In this document: positions 26,177 through 35,154 of the stretch, piece by piece
Layout: every line of letters starts with the position of its first letter
Numbering within the stretch: position 1 is the first letter of the stretch
DNA from: Williamsia sterculiae
GTDB taxonomy: Bacteria > Actinomycetota > Actinomycetes > Mycobacteriales > Mycobacteriaceae
DNA: 64,000 nucleotides
NCBI RefSeq assembly: GCF_900156495.1
Contig: NZ_FTNT01000015.1
Span: 32,039-96,038, forward strand
Reading direction: 5' to 3'
The notes under the pieces: generated by a model
What the model was told of the DNA's origin: nothing
The model's input: the letters and a program-made list of their open reading frames with translations, nothing else
The model's database searches: none
Position numbers and translations under genes: made by a program

Positions 26177-27056
26177 TTCTCTGCTCGTCCATGCGCCGGA
26201 CGTCCGAATGGCCGACGCCACCGATGCATCCACGTCGTCGCGGTTGCGTCGGGTACTCGGGTACGGCAGGCATCTGACGCTCGGGTTGTCCGTCGTGGTG
26301 GTGGTGGTCGCACTGGCCTGGGCGATCGTACCGTCGGTATTTGCCCACGGTGACCCCTTGTCGGGGGTGCCTGCCGATAAACTGCAGGCACCCAGCGCGG
26401 CACACTGGTTCGGTACCGACAACATCGGGCGTGACGTGTACACCCGCGTGGTGCACGGCGCCCAGCTGTCGCTCAGCGCAACACTGTTGGCCGTCGGTAT
26501 CGCCTTCGTGGCGGGTGCGATCCTCGGTCTGCTCGCCGGCTCCGTCGGTGGCGTGATCGACTCGGTGCTCATGCGGTGCGTCGACGTGCTGCTGTCGATT
26601 CCGGTGCTACTGCTCTCCCTCGCTCTGGTCACCGCACTGGGTTTCGGCACCATCAACGTCGCGATCGCGGTCGGTGTGACCATGGTCGCCGGCTTTGCAC
26701 GCGTGATGCGGTCGGAAGTGCTACGCGTGCGCCGCGCACCGTACGTGGAAGCGGCCATCGCAGGTGGATCGCGATGGTACGTGGTGCTGTTCCGTCACAT
26801 CTTGCGTAATTCCTACGGCCCGGTGGTGGCCTTGGCCGCCGTGCAGTTCGGCATGGCGGTTCTCGCGGTGTCCGCGTTGAGCTTTCTCGGTTTCGGGGCG
26901 AAGCCACCGACACCGGAGTGGGGATCCCTGGTGTCCGACGGCCGCAACTTCCTGGCCACGGCGTGGTGGTTGACCACGTTGCCGGGCCTCGTCATCGTCG
27001 CGGTGGTGGTGAGCGCTCATCGGGTGGGCCACGCACTGGAGGGACGGCGGCGATGA
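26169..27056 (+). CDS. ABC transporter permease (DppC type)
   Basis: 295-aa second permease. The N-terminal helix near residues 35-55 is followed by the DppC signature APSAAHWFGTDNIGRDVYTRVVHGAQLSL, seen in GTDNIGRDVYTR, then a standard five-helix core with the EAA loop YVEAAIAGGSRWYVVLFRHIL. Overlaps the preceding permease by 8 bp and the following ATPase as ATGA. Heterodimer partner of the DppB-type protein. Confidence 0.92.
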   Translation: MSDSLLVHAPDVRMADATDASTSSRLRRVLGYGRHLTLGLSVVVVVVALAWAIVPSVFAHGDPLSGVPADKLQAPSAAHWFGTDNIGRDVYTRVVHGAQLSLSATLLAVGIAFVAGAILGLLAGSVGGVIDSVLMRCVDVLLSIPVLLLSLALVTALGFGTINVAIAVGVTMVAGFARVMRSEVLRVRRAPYVEAAIAGGSRWYVVLFRHILRNSYGPVVALAAVQFGMAVLAVSALSFLGFGAKPPTPEWGSLVSDGRNFLATAWWLTTLPGLVIVAVVVSAHRVGHALEGRRR

Positions 27057-28651
27057 CCGACCTGCTGACGATCGACGATCTGCATGTTCGTTATGGCGAT
27101 CGGGAGGTCGTACACGGGGTGAGTCTGAGCGTGCGGTCCGGTGAGGTGTTGGCCCTGGTCGGCGAATCCGGTTCCGGGAAGACGACCATCGCCCAGTCGG
27201 TGGTGGGGTTGTTGCCGTCGGGTGGGCAAATCACCGGCGGTGCGGTCCGGTTGGACGACGAGCGCCTTGACCGTGCACCGGAGCGGTTGCTGCAGAAGAT
27301 CCGGGGTGCGCGCGTCGGCGTGGTACCGCAGGACCCGACGTCGTCGCTGAATCCGGTACGGCGAATCGGTGATCAGATCGCCGAGATCCTGCGCCTACAC
27401 GGACGTGCCGACCGGCGGACCGCGGCGTCGCGGGCCGTACAGATCCTGCGCGAGGTGGGAGTCGACCGGCCCGAGGTGCGCGCGCGTCAACGACCTCAGG
27501 AACTCTCGGGTGGGCAACGGCAGCGGGTGCTCATCGGCATCGCGCTGGCGTGTTCACCCGAACTGGTGATCGCGGACGAACCGACCAGCGCATTGGACGT
27601 CACGGTGCAGCGACGGATCCTCGATCTGTTGGAGACGCGGGTCCGGGAGGCCGGGGCAGCGGTGCTGTTCATCACCCACGACCTCGCGGTCGCCGCCGAA
27701 CGCGCCGACCGCATCGCGGTGATGCAGCATGGGGTGGTGGTGGAGACCGGTCCCACCCGACAGGTGCTGGACGAACCGCAGCACGACTACACGCGCCGGT
27801 TGCTCGCTGCCGCGCCGAGTCTGAATCGTCCGGTCACCCGTGTCGCACGCCCGACGCCCGATGGCCCGACATTGTTGACGCTGCGTGACGTCGGCAAGAA
27901 CTTCCGCTTGGGCGGTGATGCGCAGAACACGGCCGTCGATCGCGTTTCCCTGGACGTCGCCGCGGGACAGACGGTGTCGCTCGTCGGTGAGAGTGGGTCC
28001 GGCAAGTCGACCACCGCCCGGATCGCGGTGCGCTTGGAGACCCCGACGGCGGGAACGGTGACACTCGACGGCAGCGACATCGGTCGGTTGCGGGGCGCAT
28101 CGCTGCGCGACTTCCGCCGCCGGGTGCAGTTCGTGCACCAGAACCCCTACCTGTCGCTGAACCCTTCGCTGCGCATAGCCGACATCGTCGAAGAACCGTT
28201 GCGTGCGCACAGGATCGGTGACCGGTCGAGCAGGCGTGCGCGGGTCGGTGAACTGCTGGAACAGGTCTCGCTGCCCGCCGACACCGCGAACAGGCGACCG
28301 GCGGAACTGTCCGGTGGACAACGGCAACGGGTGGCCATCGCTCGCGCCCTGGCGGTGGAACCGGACCTGGTGGTCCTCGACGAACCGGTGTCGGCGCTGG
28401 ACGTCTCCGTGCAGGCGACCATCCTGGATCTGCTCGACCGGCTGCAACGCGACCTTGGTCTGGCCTACCTCTTCATCTCGCACGACCTCGCGGTGGTCCG
28501 CCAGATCAGCGACGTCGTCGCGGTCATGTCGGCCGGGCGCATCGTCGAGATCGGCGCCACCACTGACGTATTCGACAACCCGCAACACACCTACACCCGC
28601 GAGCTGCTGGCGGCCATCCCCACCGGTACGTTCGCCGGTGATCATCGATGA
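27053..28651 (+). CDS. double ATP-binding protein of peptide-type ABC importer (DppD-DppF fusion)
   Basis: About 532 aa with two complete nucleotide-binding domains. First half: Walker A GESGSGKTT, signature LSGGQRQRV, Walker B VIADEPTSALD, ITHD. Second half: GESGSGKST, LSGGQRQRV, VVLDEPVSALD, SHD. Each half ends with the DppD/DppF-type tail that gives peptide importers their extra C-terminal region. The ATG at 27053 overlaps the permease stop as ATGA, so earlier in-frame starts inside the permease are rejected. Completes a full importer; a 25-bp gap separates it from the first monooxygenase gene. Confidence 0.93.
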   Translation: MTDLLTIDDLHVRYGDREVVHGVSLSVRSGEVLALVGESGSGKTTIAQSVVGLLPSGGQITGGAVRLDDERLDRAPERLLQKIRGARVGVVPQDPTSSLNPVRRIGDQIAEILRLHGRADRRTAASRAVQILREVGVDRPEVRARQRPQELSGGQRQRVLIGIALACSPELVIADEPTSALDVTVQRRILDLLETRVREAGAAVLFITHDLAVAAERADRIAVMQHGVVVETGPTRQVLDEPQHDYTRRLLAAAPSLNRPVTRVARPTPDGPTLLTLRDVGKNFRLGGDAQNTAVDRVSLDVAAGQTVSLVGESGSGKSTTARIAVRLETPTAGTVTLDGSDIGRLRGASLRDFRRRVQFVHQNPYLSLNPSLRIADIVEEPLRAHRIGDRSSRRARVGELLEQVSLPADTANRRPAELSGGQRQRVAIARALAVEPDLVVLDEPVSALDVSVQATILDLLDRLQRDLGLAYLFISHDLAVVRQISDVVAVMSAGRIVEIGATTDVFDNPQHTYTRELLAAIPTGTFAGDHR

Positions 28652-28676
28652 CCGGCGACCAGGGCGGAGACGCGAC

Positions 28677-29972
28677 GTGACCGCGGTACGCGAACGCACG
28701 CTGGCCACGATCACCGGCGCCGGGGGGCGGCCGGGTACCTACGATCTGGCCATCGACCCCACTCGATCCACCCTTGACACGGCGCTCACGGTGGCGCGGC
28801 GAGCCGAGGCGGCACGCATAGACGCGTTGTTCACCGCGGACCTGTTGACCTTCGGTGCGCAAGGAGAGATCGGTTCGCAGGAGCCGATGATCTTCGTCGC
28901 GGCGCTGAGCCAGATGACCGAACACGTGGGACTCGTGGCCACGGTCTCCACCACATTTCACCACCCGTTCAACCTGGCTCGCCTGTTCGGCACCCTCGAC
29001 CACGTGAGCAACGGACGGGCGGCCTGGAACCTGGTGACGTCGGCGATCGGCGAGCAGAACTTCGGCCCCGGTGAGCTGCCCAGCCCCGAGGAAAGGTACG
29101 CGCGGGCCGCCGAGAGCCTGGAGGTGGTGAACGCGCTGTGGGACAGCTGGAAACCCGGTGCGCTGACCCGCGGGCCGGATGGTCGTGCCGTCCTCGACCC
29201 GAGTCGCGTACAGCCGATCGATCATCACGGCGAACACTTCACCGTCGCCGGGCCCCTGAACATCCCACCGCTGCCGCAGGGTCGCCCGGTGCAGATCCAG
29301 GCGGGACAGTCCGAAGCGGGGGTCGCCCTCGGTGCACGCTATGCCGAAGTGGTGTTCACGTCGCTGCCCACCCTCGAAATGGCCCACGACTACACCCGCC
29401 GGATACGCACGCAGGCCACCGCACTCGGCAGGCCGGCAGGTCTCCCGCTGATCTTCAGCTCCTTCCACGCCACCTTCGGAGCGACGGAGGAAGATGCGCA
29501 GCGGGCCGTGCGCGACAAACGCGAGGCGATCGACTTCGAGCGGGGTCGTGGCCTCGTCGCCGACATGCTCGGTGGGGGTGTCGACCTCTCCGAGGCCGCG
29601 CTCGACGCACCACTACCCGAGAGCCTGCTGCCCGACGTGACCACCATCAACCGACGTCGTGGACGAGTTGAGGTGTTCAGCGAGTACGTCCGCAAGGGGG
29701 CCACGCTGCGAGACCTCGTCATCGCCGCGCAGGACACCGGGCACTGGACGGTGTCGGGCACACCCGAACAACTCGCCGATGCGATCGAGGAGCGATTCCG
29801 AGCCGGTGTGCTCGATGTGTTGTCTCTCAACGGGATCGCCGACGATCGCCAACACGAGTACATCGCCGACGGACTGCTGCCGATCCTGCGGGCCCGCGGC
29901 ATCGTCAAACCCGACTACGTCGGAGCAACCCTGCGCGAGAACCTGGGCCTGACCGTTCCCGCACCCGTGTAG
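28677..29972 (+). CDS. LLM class flavin-dependent monooxygenase (NtaA/SnaA/DszA type)
   Basis: About 431-aa luciferase-like flavoprotein that uses FMNH2 and O2 to oxygenate its substrate. Resembles the NtaA/SnaA/DszA branch, which includes dibenzothiophene-sulfone and nitrilotriacetate monooxygenases. Branch marks: LFTADLL, GLVATVSTTFHHPFNLAR, GRAAWNLVTS, QAGQSEAGVALGARYAEVVF. GTG 28677 has GGAGA 6 nt upstream. Placed after a complete ABC importer and before DUF1684 and a second LLM enzyme, it likely oxidises the imported compound. A flavin reductase is not in the window and would be supplied in trans. Confidence 0.88.
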   Translation: MTAVRERTLATITGAGGRPGTYDLAIDPTRSTLDTALTVARRAEAARIDALFTADLLTFGAQGEIGSQEPMIFVAALSQMTEHVGLVATVSTTFHHPFNLARLFGTLDHVSNGRAAWNLVTSAIGEQNFGPGELPSPEERYARAAESLEVVNALWDSWKPGALTRGPDGRAVLDPSRVQPIDHHGEHFTVAGPLNIPPLPQGRPVQIQAGQSEAGVALGARYAEVVFTSLPTLEMAHDYTRRIRTQATALGRPAGLPLIFSSFHATFGATEEDAQRAVRDKREAIDFERGRGLVADMLGGGVDLSEAALDAPLPESLLPDVTTINRRRGRVEVFSEYVRKGATLRDLVIAAQDTGHWTVSGTPEQLADAIEERFRAGVLDVLSLNGIADDRQHEYIADGLLPILRARGIVKPDYVGATLRENLGLTVPAPV

Positions 29973-30035
29973 ACGAGCAGCTGACCGAGTTTCACCACCG
30001 TTCGGCGAACAGGCCGAACCGATCCGAAGGACACC

Positions 30036-30881
30036 ATGACCCACACCGAGACCCACAGCCATGACGCGGACGTCACCGATGTCTTCACCGACGAATGGGA
30101 GCAGTGGCATCGCGACCACGAGACCCGTCGGGCGGAGCCGCACGGATTCCTCGCGGTCACCCATCTGCACTGGCTGACCGATGCGCCGCAGCGGTATACG
30201 GGTATCCCCGGCGTGTGGTCCACAGGGCCCGATGGCCCCGTGGCGGTGTTGGACGACGGTGACACATTGGACATCGACGGATCGACGGTGACCGGCGAAC
30301 ACCGTTTCGGCCCGATCCCTGAGCGTGGGGGTGTGGTCGCGGGCTGGGGTGACACCGCCATTGAAGTCGCAAGACGCGGCGGACACGACATCGTGCGTCC
30401 CCGGCATCCGAACCACCCCCTGCGTGCCGAGTACACCGGTACACCGGCGTACTCACCGGATCCCCGCTGGCGGGTCACCGGCCGATATGTGCGGTTCGAT
30501 GCGCCGCGACCCACCACTGTGGGTGCGGCGGTGGACGGACTGCAACACGTCTACGACGCACCGGGGCGGATCGACGTGGAACTCGACGGGCAGCCGACGA
30601 GTCTGACGGCGTTCCCCGGCCATGCCGCCGGCAGCCTGTTGGTGTTGTTCACCGACGCGACCTCCGGTGTCACCACCTACGCCGCCAACCGGTCCGTCGC
30701 GGTGGACGCGCCCGGCGCCGACGGCAGCGTGGTCGTCGACTTCAACCGCGCAACCAACCTGCCCTGCGCGTACACGGCGCTGGCCACCTGCCCGCTACCG
30801 CCCGCGGAGAACAGACTGTCGGTCGCCGTCGAGGCGGGGGAGAAGACGCCGCTCCGGCAGTACGTTCCCGACGTCCGCTGA
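30036..30881 (+). CDS. DUF1684 domain-containing protein
   Basis: 281-aa cytosolic protein of the DUF1684 family, whose activity is unknown to me. It shows the family's C-terminal block NRATNLPCAYTALATCPLPPAENRL followed by VEAGEK (seen in part as LPCAYTALATCPLPPAENR), and an N-terminal WEQWHRDHETRR segment. A GAAGGA site lies before the ATG. The N-terminus is His/Asp-rich. It sits between two flavin monooxygenase genes (63-bp gap before, 2 bp after), so a role in the same oxidation pathway is the most economical inference. Confidence 0.85.
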   Translation: MTHTETHSHDADVTDVFTDEWEQWHRDHETRRAEPHGFLAVTHLHWLTDAPQRYTGIPGVWSTGPDGPVAVLDDGDTLDIDGSTVTGEHRFGPIPERGGVVAGWGDTAIEVARRGGHDIVRPRHPNHPLRAEYTGTPAYSPDPRWRVTGRYVRFDAPRPTTVGAAVDGLQHVYDAPGRIDVELDGQPTSLTAFPGHAAGSLLVLFTDATSGVTTYAANRSVAVDAPGADGSVVVDFNRATNLPCAYTALATCPLPPAENRLSVAVEAGEKTPLRQYVPDVR

Positions 30882-30883
30882 CG

Positions 30884-31969
30884 GTGTCGTCGATGAACAC
30901 ACCCGCGATCAGTTCACTGGCCTTCCTCACCCCGGGCAACTTCGCCGACGACGACCCGTACCCGGGTCTCGAGGACACGCTGCAACTGTTCGAATATGGC
31001 GAACGTCTCGGTTACGACGGTGCCTGGATCCGCCAACGCCACCTCGAACACGGTGTCGGTTCGGCCGCGGTGTTCCTGGCCGCGGCCGGACAACGCACCC
31101 GCACCATCGAACTGGGCACGGCGGTCATCCCCATCGGATACGAGAGCCCGTTCCGATTGGCCGAGGACCTGTCGTTGGCCGACGTGCTGTCCCGCGGTCG
31201 CCTGCAACCGGGATTCAGCACCGGTATGCCACACGCCGACCTGCTCGGTGATCTGGTCTACGACGGCGACTGGCGCCAGTTCGACCTGTCCTACGGACGG
31301 GTCGCCCGCGTCGTCGAGAACCTTCGCGGGGCCTATCTCGGTGAGCCGGACACCGTCATCGCCTCACCGGGCAACACCCAGCGGCCACGGCTCCAGCCGC
31401 ATGATCCCGATCTGGTCGACCGCGTGTGGTTCGGCGCCGCGAGCCTGCGTTCCGCGCGGTGGGCAGCACAGACCGGCCTGAACTTGTTGACAGGCAACAT
31501 CATCGCCGCAGGCGAGACCTCCGACGACTTCACCACGGCGCAGGCCGAGGCGATCGCCGAATACCGCCGACTGTTGCCTCCAGGGAGGCCGGGTCGTGTC
31601 GCGGTCGGTCGGGTGATCGTGCCTCTCGACGGTGCGGATGCCACCACCCGAGATCGTTACCGCGCCTACGCGGCGAGCCGACACGAACGCACCCTCGCAC
31701 CCCAGGGCGAGCGGCGGGCGCTGTTCGCCCCCGACCTGGTCGGGACGTCCGAGGAGATCCTGGAGCGGTTGCATGCCGACCCGGTCATCTCCGCGGTGTC
31801 CGAACTGCGTCTGGAACTGCCCTACGAATTCCACCGCTCCGACTACGAACAGATCCTCGACGACGTTCGCCACCGGATCGCCCCGGAACTCGGCTGGCGA
31901 GCCGGTCCCGTTGACCGGTCGGCGGAGGGAAATCCGGTGGCTGCCGTATCGGGGTATCCGCCAGACTGA
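30884..31969 (+). CDS. LLM class flavin-dependent oxidoreductase
   Basis: 361-aa second luciferase-like flavoprotein, shorter and from a different branch than the one at 28.7 kb. It begins SLAFLTPGNF and shows ELGTAVIPIGYESPFRLAEDLSLADVLSRGRL (seen in IPIGYESPFRLAED), the typical beta-barrel segment after the N-terminal region. GTG at 30884 is 2 nt after the DUF1684 stop; ATG at 30893 is an alternative. FMN/F420 preference cannot be told. The two paralogues side by side suggest successive oxidations or two related substrates. Confidence 0.85.
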   Translation: MSSMNTPAISSLAFLTPGNFADDDPYPGLEDTLQLFEYGERLGYDGAWIRQRHLEHGVGSAAVFLAAAGQRTRTIELGTAVIPIGYESPFRLAEDLSLADVLSRGRLQPGFSTGMPHADLLGDLVYDGDWRQFDLSYGRVARVVENLRGAYLGEPDTVIASPGNTQRPRLQPHDPDLVDRVWFGAASLRSARWAAQTGLNLLTGNIIAAGETSDDFTTAQAEAIAEYRRLLPPGRPGRVAVGRVIVPLDGADATTRDRYRAYAASRHERTLAPQGERRALFAPDLVGTSEEILERLHADPVISAVSELRLELPYEFHRSDYEQILDDVRHRIAPELGWRAGPVDRSAEGNPVAAVSGYPPD

Positions 31970-31973
31970 GCCG

Positions 31974-33401
31974 ATGACCACCACCGAACGGCTGCCGCGG
32001 GTGCTGCGGCCGTTCGGTCACCGGCAGTACCGACTACTGGCCGCGGGTCTCGCGCTGTCCATGTTCGGTGACGGCATCTGGACCGTCGGTGTGGTCTGGC
32101 AGATCATCTCCATCGGCGGCGGGCCGGTGGAGTTGTCCTTGATCACCGGGGCGTCGGCGGTCGGGATGGTGGCGTCGTCGTTGCTCGGTGGTGTGCTGGC
32201 CGACCGCGTCACGCAGCGCAGCATCCTCATCTCGTTGGAGGCGGTCACATTGGTGACCGTGGGTGTCGTCGCGTTGCTGGCGATCACCGGCGACCTCGCC
32301 GTCTGGCAGCTGGCCGCGGTCGCTGCGGTCGGTGGGGTGGCCACCGGCATCTACTACCCGACGTACTCGGCCCTGCTGCCCGCGATCGTCCCACCGCGTG
32401 ATCTGTTGGCGGCCAACGGGGTCGAGGGCGCCTTCCGGCCGGTGATCCTGCAGGCCGCCGGACCTGCGATGGCCGGCGCGATGATCGCGTTGGCCTCGCC
32501 GGGGGTGGCCTTGGCGGCGGCTGCCGCGTCTGCCCTGTTGTCGGGGTCCACCTACGTGCTGATGCGTCCGGTGCCACTGCGTCGCGATCTCACCGAGGAC
32601 TCTCGACATCCGCTGATCGGCACGGCAGTCGACATGGTCGATGGGTTTCGGTTCATGGTGCGGACTCCCTGGCTGCTGGGCACCCTGTTGTTCGCGAGCA
32701 TTCTGGTCTTGACCACGATGGGTCCACTGGAGGTCTTGGTCCCGTTCGCACTGAAGGATCGCGCGGGTGGCGACGCGTCATCGCACTCGTTGGTGCTGGC
32801 GTGTTTCGGAGCCGGCGGGGCGATCGGCTCGGTGTTGTGCGCGTCCTTTCCGTTCCCACGCCGGTACCTGACCGCCATGTTCGCGATCTTCGGCATCAGC
32901 AGTCTGCCGATGCTGGTGTTCGCCCACGCGACCTCGGTGTGGGTGTTCGCGGTGGCGGGGTTCGTGACCGGGGCCGCCTTCGACGGCCCGATGGTGTGGT
33001 GGGGAACGATGCTGCAACGACGGGTCCCGCCGGAGATGTTGGGCCGTGCCGCCGGGCTCGACTTCTTCGTGTCCATCGGTTTCATGCCGGTATCGATGGC
33101 ACTCGCCGCGCCAGTGGCCGCGACTCTCGGGCTCACCACCACATTTGTTCTGGCCGCGGTGATACCGCTGCCGTTCGCGTTGCTCGCCTACCTGATGGCC
33201 GGCATGTGGCGCGACGAGATCGCTCACCCGATCGGCGACTCCGACACGGCGAACGTGCAGTCCGGCGCCGCCATTCGCACCAGTTCTGCGAAGACGCATC
33301 CATTGCAGCGGGTGCGCGACTCTGAAACTGGTGCGAATGACACACGGCACCCCGCGCCGGACGGCGCGGTCACTCCAGGTGGCGTGCCGCCGCGGCGATG
33401 A
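31974..33401 (+). CDS. MFS transporter with repeat-derived C-terminal tail
   Basis: 475-aa major facilitator protein of the enterobactin-exporter-like (MFS_3) type. About 12 helices; begins LRPFGHRQYRLLAAGLALSMFGDGIWTVGVVW, with GGVLADRVTQRSI as motif A. The transmembrane body ends near residue 412 (LAYLMAGMWRDEI). The last ~60 residues are hydrophilic, and the stretch AAIRTSSAKTHPLQRVRDSETGANDTR is encoded by copy 2 of the palindromic element. So the tail probably arose by insertion of that element and is not part of the ancestral protein. ATG lies 4 nt after the LLM stop. It may export a product of this pathway. Its 3' end overlaps lysG by 32 bp. Confidence 0.85.
   Translation: MTTTERLPRVLRPFGHRQYRLLAAGLALSMFGDGIWTVGVVWQIISIGGGPVELSLITGASAVGMVASSLLGGVLADRVTQRSILISLEAVTLVTVGVVALLAITGDLAVWQLAAVAAVGGVATGIYYPTYSALLPAIVPPRDLLAANGVEGAFRPVILQAAGPAMAGAMIALASPGVALAAAAASALLSGSTYVLMRPVPLRRDLTEDSRHPLIGTAVDMVDGFRFMVRTPWLLGTLLFASILVLTTMGPLEVLVPFALKDRAGGDASSHSLVLACFGAGGAIGSVLCASFPFPRRYLTAMFAIFGISSLPMLVFAHATSVWVFAVAGFVTGAAFDGPMVWWGTMLQRRVPPEMLGRAAGLDFFVSIGFMPVSMALAAPVAATLGLTTTFVLAAVIPLPFALLAYLMAGMWRDEIAHPIGDSDTANVQSGAAIRTSSAKTHPLQRVRDSETGANDTRHPAPDGAVTPGGVPPRR
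33267..33354. repeat. dispersed 66-nt palindromic element, copy 2
   Basis: Inverted arms CATTCGCACCAGTT (33272-33285) and complement (33326-33339) around 40 nt. Core 33273-33338 is 66 nt as in copy 1. CATCC starts 12 nt after the left-arm AGTT and 23 nt separate CATCC from AAACTGG in both copies. Inside, CGCATCC/GGGTGCG can pair with one G-U, extending the hairpin. The flank CCCCGCGCC (33349-33357) recurs after copy 1. It lies within the coding end of the MFS gene. Confidence 0.85.
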
Positions 33402-34284
33402 TCGCCGCGGTCAGTTCGTCGACCAACGGCGAGCTGAGCCGCCAGTACTGCCAGAACAGTTCGATGTCGAGGTGCTCGTCGCCAAGGGTGCGGACCGTGC
33501 GCTCTCGCAGGGCGGGGCCGATCTGCGCGAGCGGGACGGTGCCCCACCCCGCGCCAAGTTCGACCGCCCGGTGGTATTCGGTGGAAGCGGGTACGTAGGT
33601 GACCGGAGGTCGCAGGTGCGCGTCGGTGCCTATCAGTTTGCGCAGCATGAGGTCCTGCAATGCGTCGTTGCGGTCGAAGGCCACCATCGGGGCCCGCTGG
33701 AGAGCCTCCGCGTCCACGCCGCCGGCGAACCAGGTGTCGATGATGTCCGGGGTGGCCACCGGGAGGTAACGCATGATGCCGAGCCGGGTGACCGCGCAGC
33801 CCTGGATGGGGTTGGCGTCGGAGGTGACGGCACCCAACACCGTCCCCGCACGGAGCAGTTCGGCACTGCGGGTCTCGTCGTCGCGGAACACCTCGATGGC
33901 CACCGGTAGTCGGCGCTGGACGTCGGCGATCACCGGCAACAGCCAGATGGCCAACGAGTCGGCGTTGGTGGCGATCGGAAGGTGCAGCCTACGCTGATCG
34001 CGGGGGTCGTCGGCGTCGTCGTCGACGGCGGTCAACCGCGCCGTTGCCTCGTGACTGAGCAGCTCCCACTGCTTGGCCAGCGCGAGCACGATCTCACCGT
34101 CGGGGGTGGTTCGTGCCGGTTTCGACCGCTGGACGAGTACCCGGCCCACCGAGGTCTCGAGCGTCTTGATCCGCTGACTCACCGCCGACGGGGTGATGTG
34201 CAGCGCGGTTGCGGCCGCGTCGAAGGTCCCCTCTCGCACCACCGCGGCCAGGGTCAGCAGGCCTGCACTGTCGATGTCCATCAT
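33370..34284 (-). CDS. lysG: LysG/ArgP-type LysR family regulator
   Basis: About 304-aa LysR-type activator. Start at the MMDID double methionine (34284 or 34281), where the helix-turn-helix begins: GLLTLAAVVREGTFDAAATALHITPSAVSQRIKTLE (recognition part TPSAVSQRIKTLE). A substrate-binding domain with two lobes follows. The ArgP/LysG subfamily activates lysE when lysine or arginine is high; the divergent neighbour 70 bp away is lysE, which supports the assignment. Overlaps the convergent MFS gene by 32 bp at the 3' end. The open frame extends upstream to 34437 but would run through the shared promoter. Confidence 0.93.
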   Translation of the reverse strand: MMDIDSAGLLTLAAVVREGTFDAAATALHITPSAVSQRIKTLETSVGRVLVQRSKPARTTPDGEIVLALAKQWELLSHEATARLTAVDDDADDPRDQRRLHLPIATNADSLAIWLLPVIADVQRRLPVAIEVFRDDETRSAELLRAGTVLGAVTSDANPIQGCAVTRLGIMRYLPVATPDIIDTWFAGGVDAEALQRAPMVAFDRNDALQDLMLRKLIGTDAHLRPPVTYVPASTEYHRAVELGAGWGTVPLAQIGPALRERTVRTLGDEHLDIELFWQYWRLSSPLVDELTAAIIAAAARHLE

Positions 34285-34354
34285 GAGAAAGTCTAATGGT
34301 CGATCAAAAACATTCGCTGGAGTGATGGGGGATTGCCTCCTAGCGTCCTGAGGC
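34285..34354. promoter_or_regulatory. lysG/lysE divergent promoter region
   Basis: 70 bp between divergent starts, AT-richer than its surroundings (GAAAGTCTAATGGTCGATCA near 34286). In corynebacteria LysG binds the matching interval to activate lysE. No clear SD precedes lysG, so its transcript may be nearly leaderless. The exact operator is not resolved. Confidence 0.5.
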
Positions 34355-34993
34355 GTGACAGTCCTCCTCATCGCGCTCACCGGTCTCCTCACCGGTGCCG
34401 GCCTCATCATCGCGATCGGCCCGCAGAACGTGTTCATCCTCCGGCAGGCGGTGCAGCGTCGTCATGTCGCTGCTGTGGTCGCCGTGTGCACGGTCTCGGA
34501 CCTGGTGTTGATCTCGGCCGGGGTCGCGGGACTCGGCGTGTTGGTCACGGCGCACCCCGCAGTGGTGACGGTGGCCAAGATGGTGGGCGGTGGGTACATC
34601 CTGGTGCTGGCCGCGATGGCGGTCCGACGCTGCCTCCGGCCCACGTCGCTGAACCTCGACGAGGTCACCGCGGTGCAGGCCAACGTCGGGCGGTGGGCAG
34701 CGGTCGGCACCGCCCTCGCGCTCACCTGGCTGAACCCGCACGTCTATCTCGACACGGTGGTCACCATGGGCGCCATCGCCAACAGTCAGTCGCATGCGGG
34801 AGGAGGATCCCATCAGAAGTACGTGTTCGCCGTCGGTGCGGGTCTGGCCAGTGTGCTGTGGTTCGCCGGTCTCGGTGCCGGCGCGATGAAGCTGGCACCC
34901 TTGTTCTCCCGACCACGCGCCTGGCAGGTGCTCGACGGGATCGTCGCGGTGGTGATGGCCGCGATGGGTGTGGCGTTGATCGCGTCGGTGTGA
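34355..34993 (+). CDS. lysE: L-lysine/arginine exporter LysE
   Basis: 212-aa inner-membrane exporter of the LysE/ArgO family, about six helices. Opens with the family signature GLLTGAGLIIAIGPQNVFILRQ (seen in IAIGPQNVFILRQ) and contains ALTWLNPHVYLDTVV around residue 125. It exports excess basic amino acids, for example when peptides are used. GTG start at 34355. Divergent lysG is its presumed activator. Confidence 0.94.
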   Translation: MTVLLIALTGLLTGAGLIIAIGPQNVFILRQAVQRRHVAAVVAVCTVSDLVLISAGVAGLGVLVTAHPAVVTVAKMVGGGYILVLAAMAVRRCLRPTSLNLDEVTAVQANVGRWAAVGTALALTWLNPHVYLDTVVTMGAIANSQSHAGGGSHQKYVFAVGAGLASVLWFAGLGAGAMKLAPLFSRPRAWQVLDGIVAVVMAAMGVALIASV

Positions 34994-35154
34994 CGCGAGG
35001 CGGTGCGCCGAGCCGTACCCTGTAGTCGGCGCTGCAGGACGCCACCGGGTCCGCGGGAAGGGCTGAGCCCCCCTGTGGTCGAGCAGTGCCGACACGTCAG
35101 CCGCGCCACTTCCTTTGCGCCGTCAGCGGACCACGGTGGTCGAAGGAGGTCGCC

